Shown here one piece after another: positions 1 to 5,700 of a stretch of DNA of 18,758 nt. The position numbers and the translations under genes were made by a program. Within the stretch, counting starts at the first letter, position 1. Each line of letters begins with the position of its first letter. This stretch comes from an uncultured Eggerthellaceae bacterium. GTDB taxonomy: Bacteria; Actinomycetota; Coriobacteriia; Coriobacteriales; Eggerthellaceae. The stretch is taken from NCBI GenBank assembly GCA_910588945.1, contig CAJUSF010000049.1, positions 1-18,758 on the forward strand, in the 5' to 3' direction. The notes beneath the pieces are model-generated. The model was not told the origin of the DNA. It searched no databases and saw only the letters and a program-made list of their open reading frames with translations.

Positions 1-102
1 AGGACGCGCACACCCTCCCTGCTGCCGCACCGTGAGACTTGCAGGGCTGCTTGTGGCAGCGTGGCACACGCACCCCCGGGCGAACCATGCAGGTGGTGAG
101 GG

Positions 103-213
103 GTGGCACAGATCGACTTGCAGCTTGCCCCGGAGCAGCGCCGGCATGTGGCCGCAGGTTGCGGGGTAGATAAAAACCTCGTTCATTCCGTGACAAGGCT
201 GCAAGATGCCTAG
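103..213 (+). CDS. Possible 36-residue ORF upstream of portal
   Basis: The first 241 bases hold no long ORF. The only candidate seen is this short frame, starting with GTG after the G-rich run at 95-102 and ending at TAG 211-213. Its product would begin VAQIDLQLAPEQRRHVAAG and shows no motif I recognise. A stop codon lies just upstream in frame (97-99), so it is not the tail of a longer gene as read here. In tailed phages the large terminase normally precedes the portal, and this stretch may simply be the gap between them. Start and reality are both uncertain. Confidence 0.2.
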   Translation: MAQIDLQLAPEQRRHVAAGCGVDKNLVHSVTRLQDA

Positions 214-250
214 ATGTTGACTGTGGGCGAAGTCAGAGAGGATGTGTGCA

Positions 251-1633
251 GTGGTTGAGGAATACGAGATACCGGAGTTCGTGAAGGCGCACTTGTCCAC
301 TCTTGGATACGAGTGCGCGGCTGACGAGATGATGCCGCATATCAACACGTGGTGGAATTGGATGCGCGCCGAAGGCGACTTCTACGATTACAACGACACT
401 GATGCGGCGGGCAGAGCCTTCAAGGTGCATAGGCGATCCATCCATCCGGCTATGAGGATGTGCGAGGAGTGGGGATCGCTTCTGCTGAACGACAAGACGC
501 TGATCGACTGTGGGAAGCAGAAGTGCACTGACTGGCTCGCCGACTTCCTGGCGAGCAGACACTTTCTCTCGTACGGTCAGGCGGCTTTGGTTCGCGCTTT
601 CGCGCTCGGTACGGGCGCGTGGGCTGCGTGGGTGGACTTGGGCAAGAAGGCCATCCAGATTCGACGATACGACGCGCGGCAGATCATCCCGCTTTCGTGG
701 GATGATGACGGGATAAGCGAATGCGCATTCGTGACTGAGGCAGTGACGAAGGGAAAGCGGGTGACGCAGCTTCAGATGCACGTTCTGAGCGATTCCGGTT
801 ATGTGATCAAGACCACCTACTTCGACGGCGAGGGCAAGACCATAACTGTGGACGGTGTTCTGGACGCTTACGAGACCGAGTGCCCGACGCCCACCTTCGC
901 CATCTTGAAACCAGCTGTCGCCAACACGCGCGTGGATGGTAGCCCGTATGGTCAGAGCGTGTTCGCTGACGCATTGGATGCGATCCAGGCAGTGGATATC
1001 GCCTACGACGCGCTGGTGAGCGAGGTGGACTTGTCGAAGATGCGCATATTCTTGGCTGACACGATGTTCGACGTCGAGCAGGTTGGCAAGAACAAGAAGC
1101 CCGTGGCCATCCCGTTCGGGAAGAACGATTGCACGATCTACCGCAAGGTGGCTTCGACTGAGGACGTCATTCGGGAGTTCGCTCCGGCACTTCGCACCAA
1201 AGAGCAAGCCGAGGTATTCCGCGTTGCCATCCAGACTTTGGGTGACTTGTGCGGGTTCGGCCTGACCTACTATGACTTCGATTCGCGAGGCTATATCAAG
1301 ACCGCGACCGAGGTATCGAGCGACAACGCTGCCTTGATGCGCAACATACGCCGTCACGAGAACCTGCTCGAAGGATCCATGACGACGATAGCAAAGGCGA
1401 TTCTGCACTGTGCGCGACGTTTGGGAGTGAAGCTGCCCAAGGAAGGACACGTGCGCGTCGCCTTCGACGACAGCATCATTACGGATGTGTACACCGAGAA
1501 GAAGCAGGACTTGGAAGAGCTGAACCGCACCATGTTGCCTTACGAGTACCGCATGAAATGGTACGGCGAGGATGAAAAGACTGCGAAAGCCAAAGCCGCT
1601 GAACTGAGCGCGGCACCGACCAAGGTAGAATAG
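251..1633 (+). CDS. Phage portal protein (SPP1 Gp6-like)
   Basis: This is the likely dodecameric portal at the capsid vertex, through which DNA is packaged by terminase and to which the tail connector binds. The product is about 460 residues, acidic and mixed alpha/beta, without signal peptide or membrane segments, which fits the SPP1 Gp6-type portal family. The frame opens at ATG 242, but the ribosome binding site CAGAGAGG (234-241) abuts that codon. GTG 251 lies 9 bases downstream of it with ideal spacing, so I choose GTG and a product starting MVEEYEIPEF. The identification rests on overall sequence character and on the capsid, scaffold and connector genes at 15989-18612. The usual next gene (a minor head protein, then scaffold) is absent. 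Instead an Abi_2 gene starts 5 bases after the stop. The gene looks intact. Confidence 0.8.
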   Translation: MVEEYEIPEFVKAHLSTLGYECAADEMMPHINTWWNWMRAEGDFYDYNDTDAAGRAFKVHRRSIHPAMRMCEEWGSLLLNDKTLIDCGKQKCTDWLADFLASRHFLSYGQAALVRAFALGTGAWAAWVDLGKKAIQIRRYDARQIIPLSWDDDGISECAFVTEAVTKGKRVTQLQMHVLSDSGYVIKTTYFDGEGKTITVDGVLDAYETECPTPTFAILKPAVANTRVDGSPYGQSVFADALDAIQAVDIAYDALVSEVDLSKMRIFLADTMFDVEQVGKNKKPVAIPFGKNDCTIYRKVASTEDVIREFAPALRTKEQAEVFRVAIQTLGDLCGFGLTYYDFDSRGYIKTATEVSSDNAALMRNIRRHENLLEGSMTTIAKAILHCARRLGVKLPKEGHVRVAFDDSIITDVYTEKKQDLEELNRTMLPYEYRMKWYGEDEKTAKAKAAELSAAPTKVE

Positions 1634-1638
1634 AGGAC

Positions 1639-2583
1639 ATGGAAAACGAACCGACAACCCAGCAACCCGAACCCTACATCGACGCGCAGATCGCAAAGCT
1701 GAAGAAACAAGGCGTCACCTTCGATATTTGCACTGAGAGCGAAGCTAGGGAGTACATGGCCGATAAGTGCGAGCCGCACAAAGTGAGCGCGTATGCGCGC
1801 CTGTTCGATGTTCATGACAAGGGCGAACAGAAGGATAAGTACGTTGCACTCGACTTCAGCCAGCTCAAATACCTTGCCGATCTGGATCAGCGTCTGCGCG
1901 AGATTCTTCTTGTGATGACGCTCGATATAGAACATTTCTGCAAAACAAGATTATTAACTGAGTGCGCCGTTACAGAGGGAGACGGTCATTCTATCGTTTC
2001 CGGGTACATGGACGGCCTTGATAAGAAGCGCCAGAAATATGTCATGAGCGAACTGGCACGCCATGAGCATGAATCGACCTATCAGGATGCCAATCCGGAC
2101 CAGATGCCGCTCTGGGCGTTTTTGCAGATGGTGTCTTTCGGAACGCTTCTCGGCGTCATCTATTATTGCGCGGAGCAGCACATCGGCGAGAACAGCGTTG
2201 CGGACTACTCGGTTCTTCATGCAATCAAATCTTTGCGCAACACCTGCGCCCACGGTTCATGGGTCCTGCTCGATCTATCGCCGAGCGCGAACGGCGAGCG
2301 AATCGCACCCCATGAAGTGAGCGATGCCGTAGCCGCCATCGGCATATCGAAACGCGCACGACGCCGTTGGCTTCAGACCGTACCCGTATCGCAAATCGCC
2401 TCGCTCCTCTATCTCTATTCACAGGTTGTGCCGAACGGAAGCACAAAGACAAGGCGTCTTGACGATCTCCAACAGTTCTTCGCTGTTGCCGAAAAAGATT
2501 CTGTTCTTCTTGAGGACAACCCCGCGCAAGCCGCGATTTCCTTCATAAAGCGCTTGACGGAGGGGTTCGGGTTGATAGAATAG
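1639..2583 (+). CDS. Abi_2 (AbiD/AbiF) HEPN-family protein
   Basis: A 314-residue protein of the Abi_2 family (abortive infection AbiD/AbiF), a branch of the HEPN ribonuclease superfamily. Family hallmarks visible in order: a helix LDQRLREILLVMTLDIEH at about 82-99 (the family's D-x-x-L-R...E region), the P-x-W...S-F-G segment at 157-168 (PLWAFLQMVSFG), and the HEPN motif R200-N-T-C-A-H205 (R-x4-H), the expected catalytic pair for RNA cleavage. Start ATG 1639 follows AGAGGA and lies 5 bases past the portal stop, so the gene can be read with the phage late operon. Its base composition drops towards AT in places (about 1940-2000), unlike the portal. Two structured RNA copies follow directly. 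Published work describes AbiF as a toxin with an associated RNA antitoxin and as a relative of the Cas13 ancestor. I infer the same role here: a growth- or phage-arresting RNase held in check by the adjacent RNA. Confidence 0.88.
   Translation: MENEPTTQQPEPYIDAQIAKLKKQGVTFDICTESEAREYMADKCEPHKVSAYARLFDVHDKGEQKDKYVALDFSQLKYLADLDQRLREILLVMTLDIEHFCKTRLLTECAVTEGDGHSIVSGYMDGLDKKRQKYVMSELARHEHESTYQDANPDQMPLWAFLQMVSFGTLLGVIYYCAEQHIGENSVADYSVLHAIKSLRNTCAHGSWVLLDLSPSANGERIAPHEVSDAVAAIGISKRARRRWLQTVPVSQIASLLYLYSQVVPNGSTKTRRLDDLQQFFAVAEKDSVLLEDNPAQAAISFIKRLTEGFGLIE
2554..2581 (+). promoter_or_regulatory. Promoter inside abi 3' end, driving ncRNA copy 1
   Basis: TTGACG (2554-2559) and TAGAAT (2576-2581) are separated by 16 bases, a good sigma-70-type match. 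The -10 box overlaps the last codons of the Abi_2 gene. Transcription would start near 2588, about 5 bases before the first hairpin of ncRNA copy 1. This would let the RNA be made independently of the toxin mRNA, as expected for an RNA antitoxin. Confidence 0.55.
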
Positions 2584-2587
2584 AACC

Positions 2588-2647
2588 ACATCAAAACCGA
2601 AAGGTTTTACGGGGCAGGGTCGTGCGCGGTCTTGCCCCGATTTTTTT
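2588..2647 (+). ncRNA. Abi_2-associated structured RNA, copy 1
   Basis: A small RNA predicted from structure. Hairpin A is AAAACC (2593-2598), a GAAA tetraloop, and GGTTTT (2603-2608). After two bases, hairpin B runs 2611-2638: 12 pairs including GU wobbles closed by the loop TGCG (2623-2626), outer stem GGGGCA with TGCCCC. Then come GA and seven T residues (2641-2647), so hairpin B doubles as an intrinsic terminator. A promoter-like sequence lies directly upstream. A second copy begins 75 bases later with an identical first 23 bases. The position immediately behind an Abi_2 gene suggests the RNA partner or antitoxin of that protein. The role is inferred and the ends are estimates. Confidence 0.65.
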
Positions 2648-2660
2648 GCTAGACTATGGT
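2632..2660 (+). promoter_or_regulatory. Weak candidate promoter for ncRNA copy 2
   Basis: TTGCCC (2632-2637) and TATGGT (2655-2660) are 17 bases apart, and transcription would begin near 2667 at the foot of copy 2. The -35 box lies within the closing stem of the copy 1 terminator. An alternative -10, TAGACT (2650-2655), resembles the TAGAAT of copy 1 but has no good -35 box. Read-through from copy 1 is also possible. Confidence 0.3.
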
Positions 2661-2666
2661 CATACT

Positions 2667-2719
2667 GAAAACCGAAAGGTTTTACGGGGCGGAATCGTAC
2701 GCGATCTTGCCCTTTTTTT
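2667..2719 (+). ncRNA. Abi_2-associated structured RNA, copy 2
   Basis: Second copy of the same element. Hairpin A is AAAACC (2668-2673), GAAA, GGTTTT (2678-2683), identical to copy 1. Hairpin B spans 2687-2712 with loop TACG (2698-2701) and ends in seven T residues (2713-2719). Compared with copy 1, hairpin B differs by several G/A changes. Three of these keep pairing (A-U to G-U, G-U to A-U, U-G to U-A), one makes an A.C mismatch, and a short CGA stretch before the T-run is missing. Preservation of the fold despite these changes suggests that structure matters. It lies convergent to the XRE gene whose stop codon is only 11 bases away. Confidence 0.62.
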
Positions 2720-2730
2720 GAAAACGAGAG

Positions 2731-2973
2731 CTATTTCAGAACGAGCTCATTCAGCTCCGGGATGTCCACGAGCTGGCTTACCGTAATGCCCAAACCATCT
2801 GCAATTCTGCAAAGGTTGACGAACCCAATATTCCGCTTGCCATTTTCAACATCAACGAGATACGTGTGCCCGAGACCTATCATCATGCACAGCTTATCCT
2901 GCGACAAACCTTGCAAGTTCCTCAGTTCCGATATTCGCTGTCCTAATAGTCTTTTACATTCTTTTGCTTCCAT
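2731..2973 (-). CDS. Small XRE-family HTH regulator (distal of pair)
   Basis: An 80-residue DNA-binding protein made of little more than one Cro/C1-type helix-turn-helix domain. The HTH core lies at about residues 13-66 (LRNLQGLSQDKLCMMIGLGH followed by the VENGKRNI turn). It ends with the segment FVNLCRIADGLGITVSQLVD, which its neighbour at 3024-3287 shares almost position for position, so the two are paralogues. It is the downstream gene of a two-gene minus-strand unit with a 50-base gap, converging on the ncRNA copies. There is no clear ribosome binding site. The start codon is instead the loop of a perfect 10-bp inverted repeat. Likely a repressor of its own operon or of nearby Abi or phage promoters; the target is unknown. 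Confidence 0.8.
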   Translation of the reverse strand: MEAKECKRLLGQRISELRNLQGLSQDKLCMMIGLGHTYLVDVENGKRNIGFVNLCRIADGLGITVSQLVDIPELNELVLK

Positions 2974-2983
2974 GAAGCAAAAG
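2961..2983. promoter_or_regulatory. Perfect interrupted palindrome on XRE start codon
   Basis: Arms CTTTTGCTTC (2961-2970) and GAAGCAAAAG (2974-2983) are exact reverse complements, separated only by CAT, the start codon on the minus strand. As DNA it could be an XRE operator. As RNA it would form a 10-bp stem with AUG in the loop, which could control initiation. Confidence 0.6.
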
Positions 2984-3016
2984 GCTACGGACAGTCATAA
3001 ATATGTCAGTATCAAA

Positions 3017-3033
3017 ATTGTGACTATTGTGAC
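3017..3033. repeat. Short direct repeat between the two XRE genes
   Basis: ATTGTGAC occurs at 3017-3024 and again at 3026-3033, a 9-base period, overlapping the end of the upstream XRE gene. It may be a binding site for one of the XRE proteins. A related TTTGTGA half-site occurs in a dyad at 15859-15881. Confidence 0.35.
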
Positions 3034-3287
3034 GTATCGGCCAAATCTGCATCATCAAAGTCAAGCAACTCGCTTACGGGTACGCCCAATCCTCTTGCAA
3101 GACGACAGGTATTCACGAACCGGATACCGCGACGACCACATTCGATATCTGAAATATACCGTGCGGAGAGCATGGAAGACGAACTGAGATCCTTTTGCGT
3201 CATGCCGCGATTTAAACGTAGTGAGCGAAGATGAGCACCAAACTGTTTGCGCGACAAATCCACTACAGCATCAACGTAAATAATCAC
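3024..3287 (-). CDS. Small XRE-family HTH regulator (proximal of pair)
   Basis: An 87-residue Cro/C1-type helix-turn-helix protein, first gene of the minus-strand XRE pair. The HTH core is at about residues 18-72 (LRSLRLNRGMTQKDLSSSSM, then ARYISDIECGRRGI), followed by the FVNTCRLARGLGVPVSELLD segment shared with its paralogue. The N-terminal extension MIIYVDAVVDLSRKQF makes the start ambiguous: ATG at 3287 opens the frame but has no clear ribosome binding site, and an in-frame GTG lies eight codons in. Possible promoter TATTAT on the minus strand at about 3303-3308. It probably represses its own pair and perhaps the neighbouring toxin or phage region. No partner toxin of HipA or RelE type is encoded beside it. 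Confidence 0.8.
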   Translation of the reverse strand: MIIYVDAVVDLSRKQFGAHLRSLRLNRGMTQKDLSSSSMLSARYISDIECGRRGIRFVNTCRLARGLGVPVSELLDFDDADLADTSQ

Positions 3288-3594
3288 TTAAAGAGCAGGT
3301 TCATAATACAAACAGGAAAACACCTCGCTACGAAAAGCGAAAATGATTTTTGAAACGATCATATTCATTACCTGAATCTAGTGGACAGCCAATCCAGTTA
3401 GAAGCTCATGCAGACAATGACATTTATGAAAACTCAATTGGGAATCGCCTAATGAAGAACGCTCAGATTGAATCACATCTAATCTCATGGCGTTCTTTGC
3501 ATTATGTTTCAGATTGACTTGAACAATGAAGCATAGTGTAGATTCATATGATGTCTATGGCTTGTTAGCATCCTATATGAATGAAGGGCGGGAA
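3288..3594. other. Intergenic region with hairpin, divergent promoters
   Basis: No convincing gene. An interrupted inverted repeat pairs AAGAACGC (3455-3462) with GCGTTCTT (3490-3497), with a second inner pairing AGATT/AATCT. It has no T-run, so it is not an obvious terminator. A possible promoter for the zinc-ribbon gene is TTGACT (3514-3519), 17 bases, TGTAGA (3537-3542). No tRNA, att-like duplication or transposase remnant was seen. The sequence is clearly more AT-rich than the portal gene, so this may be the junction between phage-linked DNA and the metabolic island. Confidence 0.4.
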
Positions 3595-3774
3595 ATGGGT
3601 TGTGGCTATTGCATAAGGTGCGGAAAGTGCACCGGTGAATCAAAGAAAATCCGGCGACACCACTGTTTCTTCTGCGGGGTTGATAATCCCGTAGATGCTA
3701 CGAAATGTGGATCATGCGGGAAGCCCTTACCAAAACCTGCTGGCATCAAGAACGATTCGAATAAAAGGACATGA
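3595..3774 (+). CDS. Small double zinc-ribbon protein
   Basis: A 59-residue protein composed of cysteine pairs: CGYCIRCGKC at residues 3-12, then HHCFFC and KCGSCG in the second half, about four C-x2-C knuckles that could bind one or two zinc ions. The frame is open from ATG 3526, but no ribosome binding site precedes that codon. ATG 3595 has AAGGGCGGG a few bases upstream and places the first cysteines right after the start, so I prefer it. It is convergent with the PucR-type regulator. A second small zinc-ribbon gene lies at the end of the oxidoreductase cluster (12597-12830), which hints that such proteins accompany these enzyme clusters. Function unknown; protein-protein or rubredoxin-like metal binding is possible. 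Confidence 0.6.
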   Translation: MGCGYCIRCGKCTGESKKIRRHHCFFCGVDNPVDATKCGSCGKPLPKPAGIKNDSNKRT

Positions 3775-3804
3775 ACATACAAGATCATGAATCAAACGTT
3801 TTGA

Positions 3805-5403
3805 TCAAATGTTCTTCAAAGTATGCTCGCTCTGCCTATCGAGGATCATGAACCCCAACATCAATTTGAACTTGGTGCTCGGATGATTTAAATCCATATT
3901 CAATGTTGCTACGATCTGTTCCAACCTTCGGTAAAAAGTTGATCGATCAACGAATAATTGTTTAGCAGCTTTTACAGGAGAGCAATCACATTCGATGTAG
4001 GCTCGAAGCGCCGGATACAGTTCACTTCCCTTTTGATTATCTCGATGGATGAGCTCGATTAAACCATAGGGAACCAAAAAGAACGGATCCATGTTCGAAG
4101 AAAGCGTCTGATACGCGAACTCGAGCGAAAGATTATCAGCAGTATAGACCCCTTCTTTCAAATTCACCTCTTGTGCATATTCTATCAATGGCTTGACATG
4201 GTCGAATCCGTATTTGCAATGACGCAACCCTTGGTTCACATGGCTTGTTACTACCAATGCATTATTGTCTTCAGCGAAGCGTTCGAGAAATTCAACACAA
4301 TCAGAAAAGGCATCATAAGAGGCCTTTGTGTAATTGATCAATATACAGAATATGTCATCAGGAAAAATTGGTACAGCAAATGAGAGAGAGGAGGCTAAAC
4401 GATCTGCGACTGAACGAATGGTGAACTTTCGCTCCGTGTATGAGGAATCGCCTTCATGCAACAAAACAACAGCAGCTGTCACATATAGATCGTCGTGGAA
4501 GCTCCAGCCCATCTCATGAGCACTTCGGGCTAGTACATGCTTTGAGACTCTTTCGCCTTCGAGCAAACGCTTGATTGGTCCCAATGCCTCAAAATGATGC
4601 ATGTCAGCCATTTGATAAGTAAACAATAGATACGCATAATTGACGAATCTTCCGAGCTCTTTTATCAATGCGTAGTGTTTGTTTGAGATATCGGTTGTGT
4701 GATCGGGCATCGACATGTTGATGCGAACCACATAGCCTTCAGGCAATGATACGTTCAATGAAAGATCTCTGGGCCCATCTATCCATTTGATCGAATGCGG
4801 CCCTTTGATACGAAACGGATGACGCATCCCTGGGTTGTTCATGAAAGAATCCTGGATCAATTTCAGTTGTTGCTTTGTGAATTGGCTGTCTTTTACAAGG
4901 TCTGAAAAAGCACTCTCAGGGGCAGCAGGACTATACTGTCGGTGGCTAATCACACGATGGTTGATATCACTGATCATGATATTGCATTTGCAGATGTCGA
5001 GACTCACCTTAACAAGGTCATCAATCGAGCCGTCTTTCGACAACACCTCATGCATTGTCTCCTGCCAAGAATTATAGATTGCAAATTCGTGGCTAATCGC
5101 CTCAAAGAGCATCGCAAAACCGACATCTTCACGCACGACGAAATAGTCGTTTTGCGCAATCCATGGAGGGAGACTGGACAACGCTACGGTTGCCCCGTAT
5201 ATGATGAGGGACTTCCCTTCGAAAGCTTCAAGATCATTGATCTGATCACTATTGATAAGCGTTAATGCAGCAGGGTCGATACTGCTATCTGACCGAAATA
5301 CATCGAAATGTGATATCTCATTGATGTTGGGATCAGAGATGAGATTGTGCGAACTCCAATAATCCGATAAGTCCTCGGCGAAGATGTAAGCGTTGAGTTC
5401 CAT
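3805..5403 (-). CDS. PucR-type transcriptional regulator of Moco cluster
   Basis: A 532-residue cytoplasmic regulator. The C-terminal 60 or so residues carry the PucR-type helix-turn-helix (AAKQLFVDRSTFYRRLEQI, about 474-492), preceded by a long alpha/beta region of the sort seen in PucR/CdaR-like proteins, where the N-terminal part (about 1-300) serves as ligand sensor. No membrane segment or receiver domain is visible. The start ATG at 5401-5403 has AAGGATT upstream on the minus strand. It is transcribed away from the first molybdopterin oxidoreductase across a gap of about 297 bases, the classic position of a pathway-specific regulator. I infer that it controls the enzymes at 5701-12522 in response to their substrate. 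Its GC content is lower than that of the enzymes it faces, so the two may have different histories. Confidence 0.78.
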   Translation of the reverse strand: MELNAYIFAEDLSDYWSSHNLISDPNINEISHFDVFRSDSSIDPAALTLINSDQINDLEAFEGKSLIIYGATVALSSLPPWIAQNDYFVVREDVGFAMLFEAISHEFAIYNSWQETMHEVLSKDGSIDDLVKVSLDICKCNIMISDINHRVISHRQYSPAAPESAFSDLVKDSQFTKQQLKLIQDSFMNNPGMRHPFRIKGPHSIKWIDGPRDLSLNVSLPEGYVVRINMSMPDHTTDISNKHYALIKELGRFVNYAYLLFTYQMADMHHFEALGPIKRLLEGERVSKHVLARSAHEMGWSFHDDLYVTAAVVLLHEGDSSYTERKFTIRSVADRLASSLSFAVPIFPDDIFCILINYTKASYDAFSDCVEFLERFAEDNNALVVTSHVNQGLRHCKYGFDHVKPLIEYAQEVNLKEGVYTADNLSLEFAYQTLSSNMDPFFLVPYGLIELIHRDNQKGSELYPALRAYIECDCSPVKAAKQLFVDRSTFYRRLEQIVATLNMDLNHPSTKFKLMLGFMILDRQSEHTLKNI

Positions 5404-5700
5404 TTTAATCCTTATACAAGGCCGTTGTTAATGGATGGCTTCGCTTCTACCAAGATGTATCAGCTTGCGTCCTAAACATACGCCAGCTCAGAGTAGTACT
5501 TTTAACCCTTTCAAGCATAACGAGTCGAACACATTGTATCAAAATGCTTTTCCATTCGATACATTCCGTGTCTTAGCGAAACCCTTGGCACTCTATAGCC
5601 TGAATACATCCACTGGCATTTCTATTCGAACAATTCGTTTGCCCTATGCACTTTAACGAGTTGCTGAATATTGATGCCAAACGCTAGGAGAGGAGAAAAG
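5404..5700. promoter_or_regulatory. Divergent control region, PucR-type/Moco enzyme
   Basis: No real gene. TGTATCA occurs at 5456-5462 and 5535-5541, and an inverted GATACA at 5558-5563 makes a TGTATC/GATACA dyad with 17 bases between arms. These are the best candidate sites for the divergent regulator. No strong -35/-10 pair for the oxidoreductase was found. The ribosome binding site AGGAGAGGAG (5686-5695) precedes ATG 5701. Confidence 0.4.

Noticed and set aside
1..241. C-terminal end of a terminase gene
   Set aside because: All three plus frames are broken by stops within the first 180 bases and no terminase motif is visible, so it cannot be supported.
233..1696. Long minus-strand frame (487 codons) opposite the portal gene
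   Set aside because: Shadow frame of a GC-rich coding region: Arg-, His- and Leu-rich, no domain, no ribosome binding site.
2593..2719. CRISPR-like array of two repeats
   Set aside because: Only two units, each ending in its own terminator T-run, with no spacers of regular size and no cas genes. The pattern fits tandem small RNA genes.
2762..3187. Plus-strand 141-codon frame over the XRE genes
   Set aside because: The minus strand encodes two clear XRE paralogues here; the plus frame has no recognisable feature.
3288..3594. Attachment site or insertion sequence end at the left junction
   Set aside because: No repeat of this stretch was found near 15672-15988, and no tRNA fragment or recombinase gene was seen.
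5435..5656. 73-codon frame in the divergent control region
   Set aside because: No ribosome binding site, no domain, and it occupies a natural promoter region between divergent genes.
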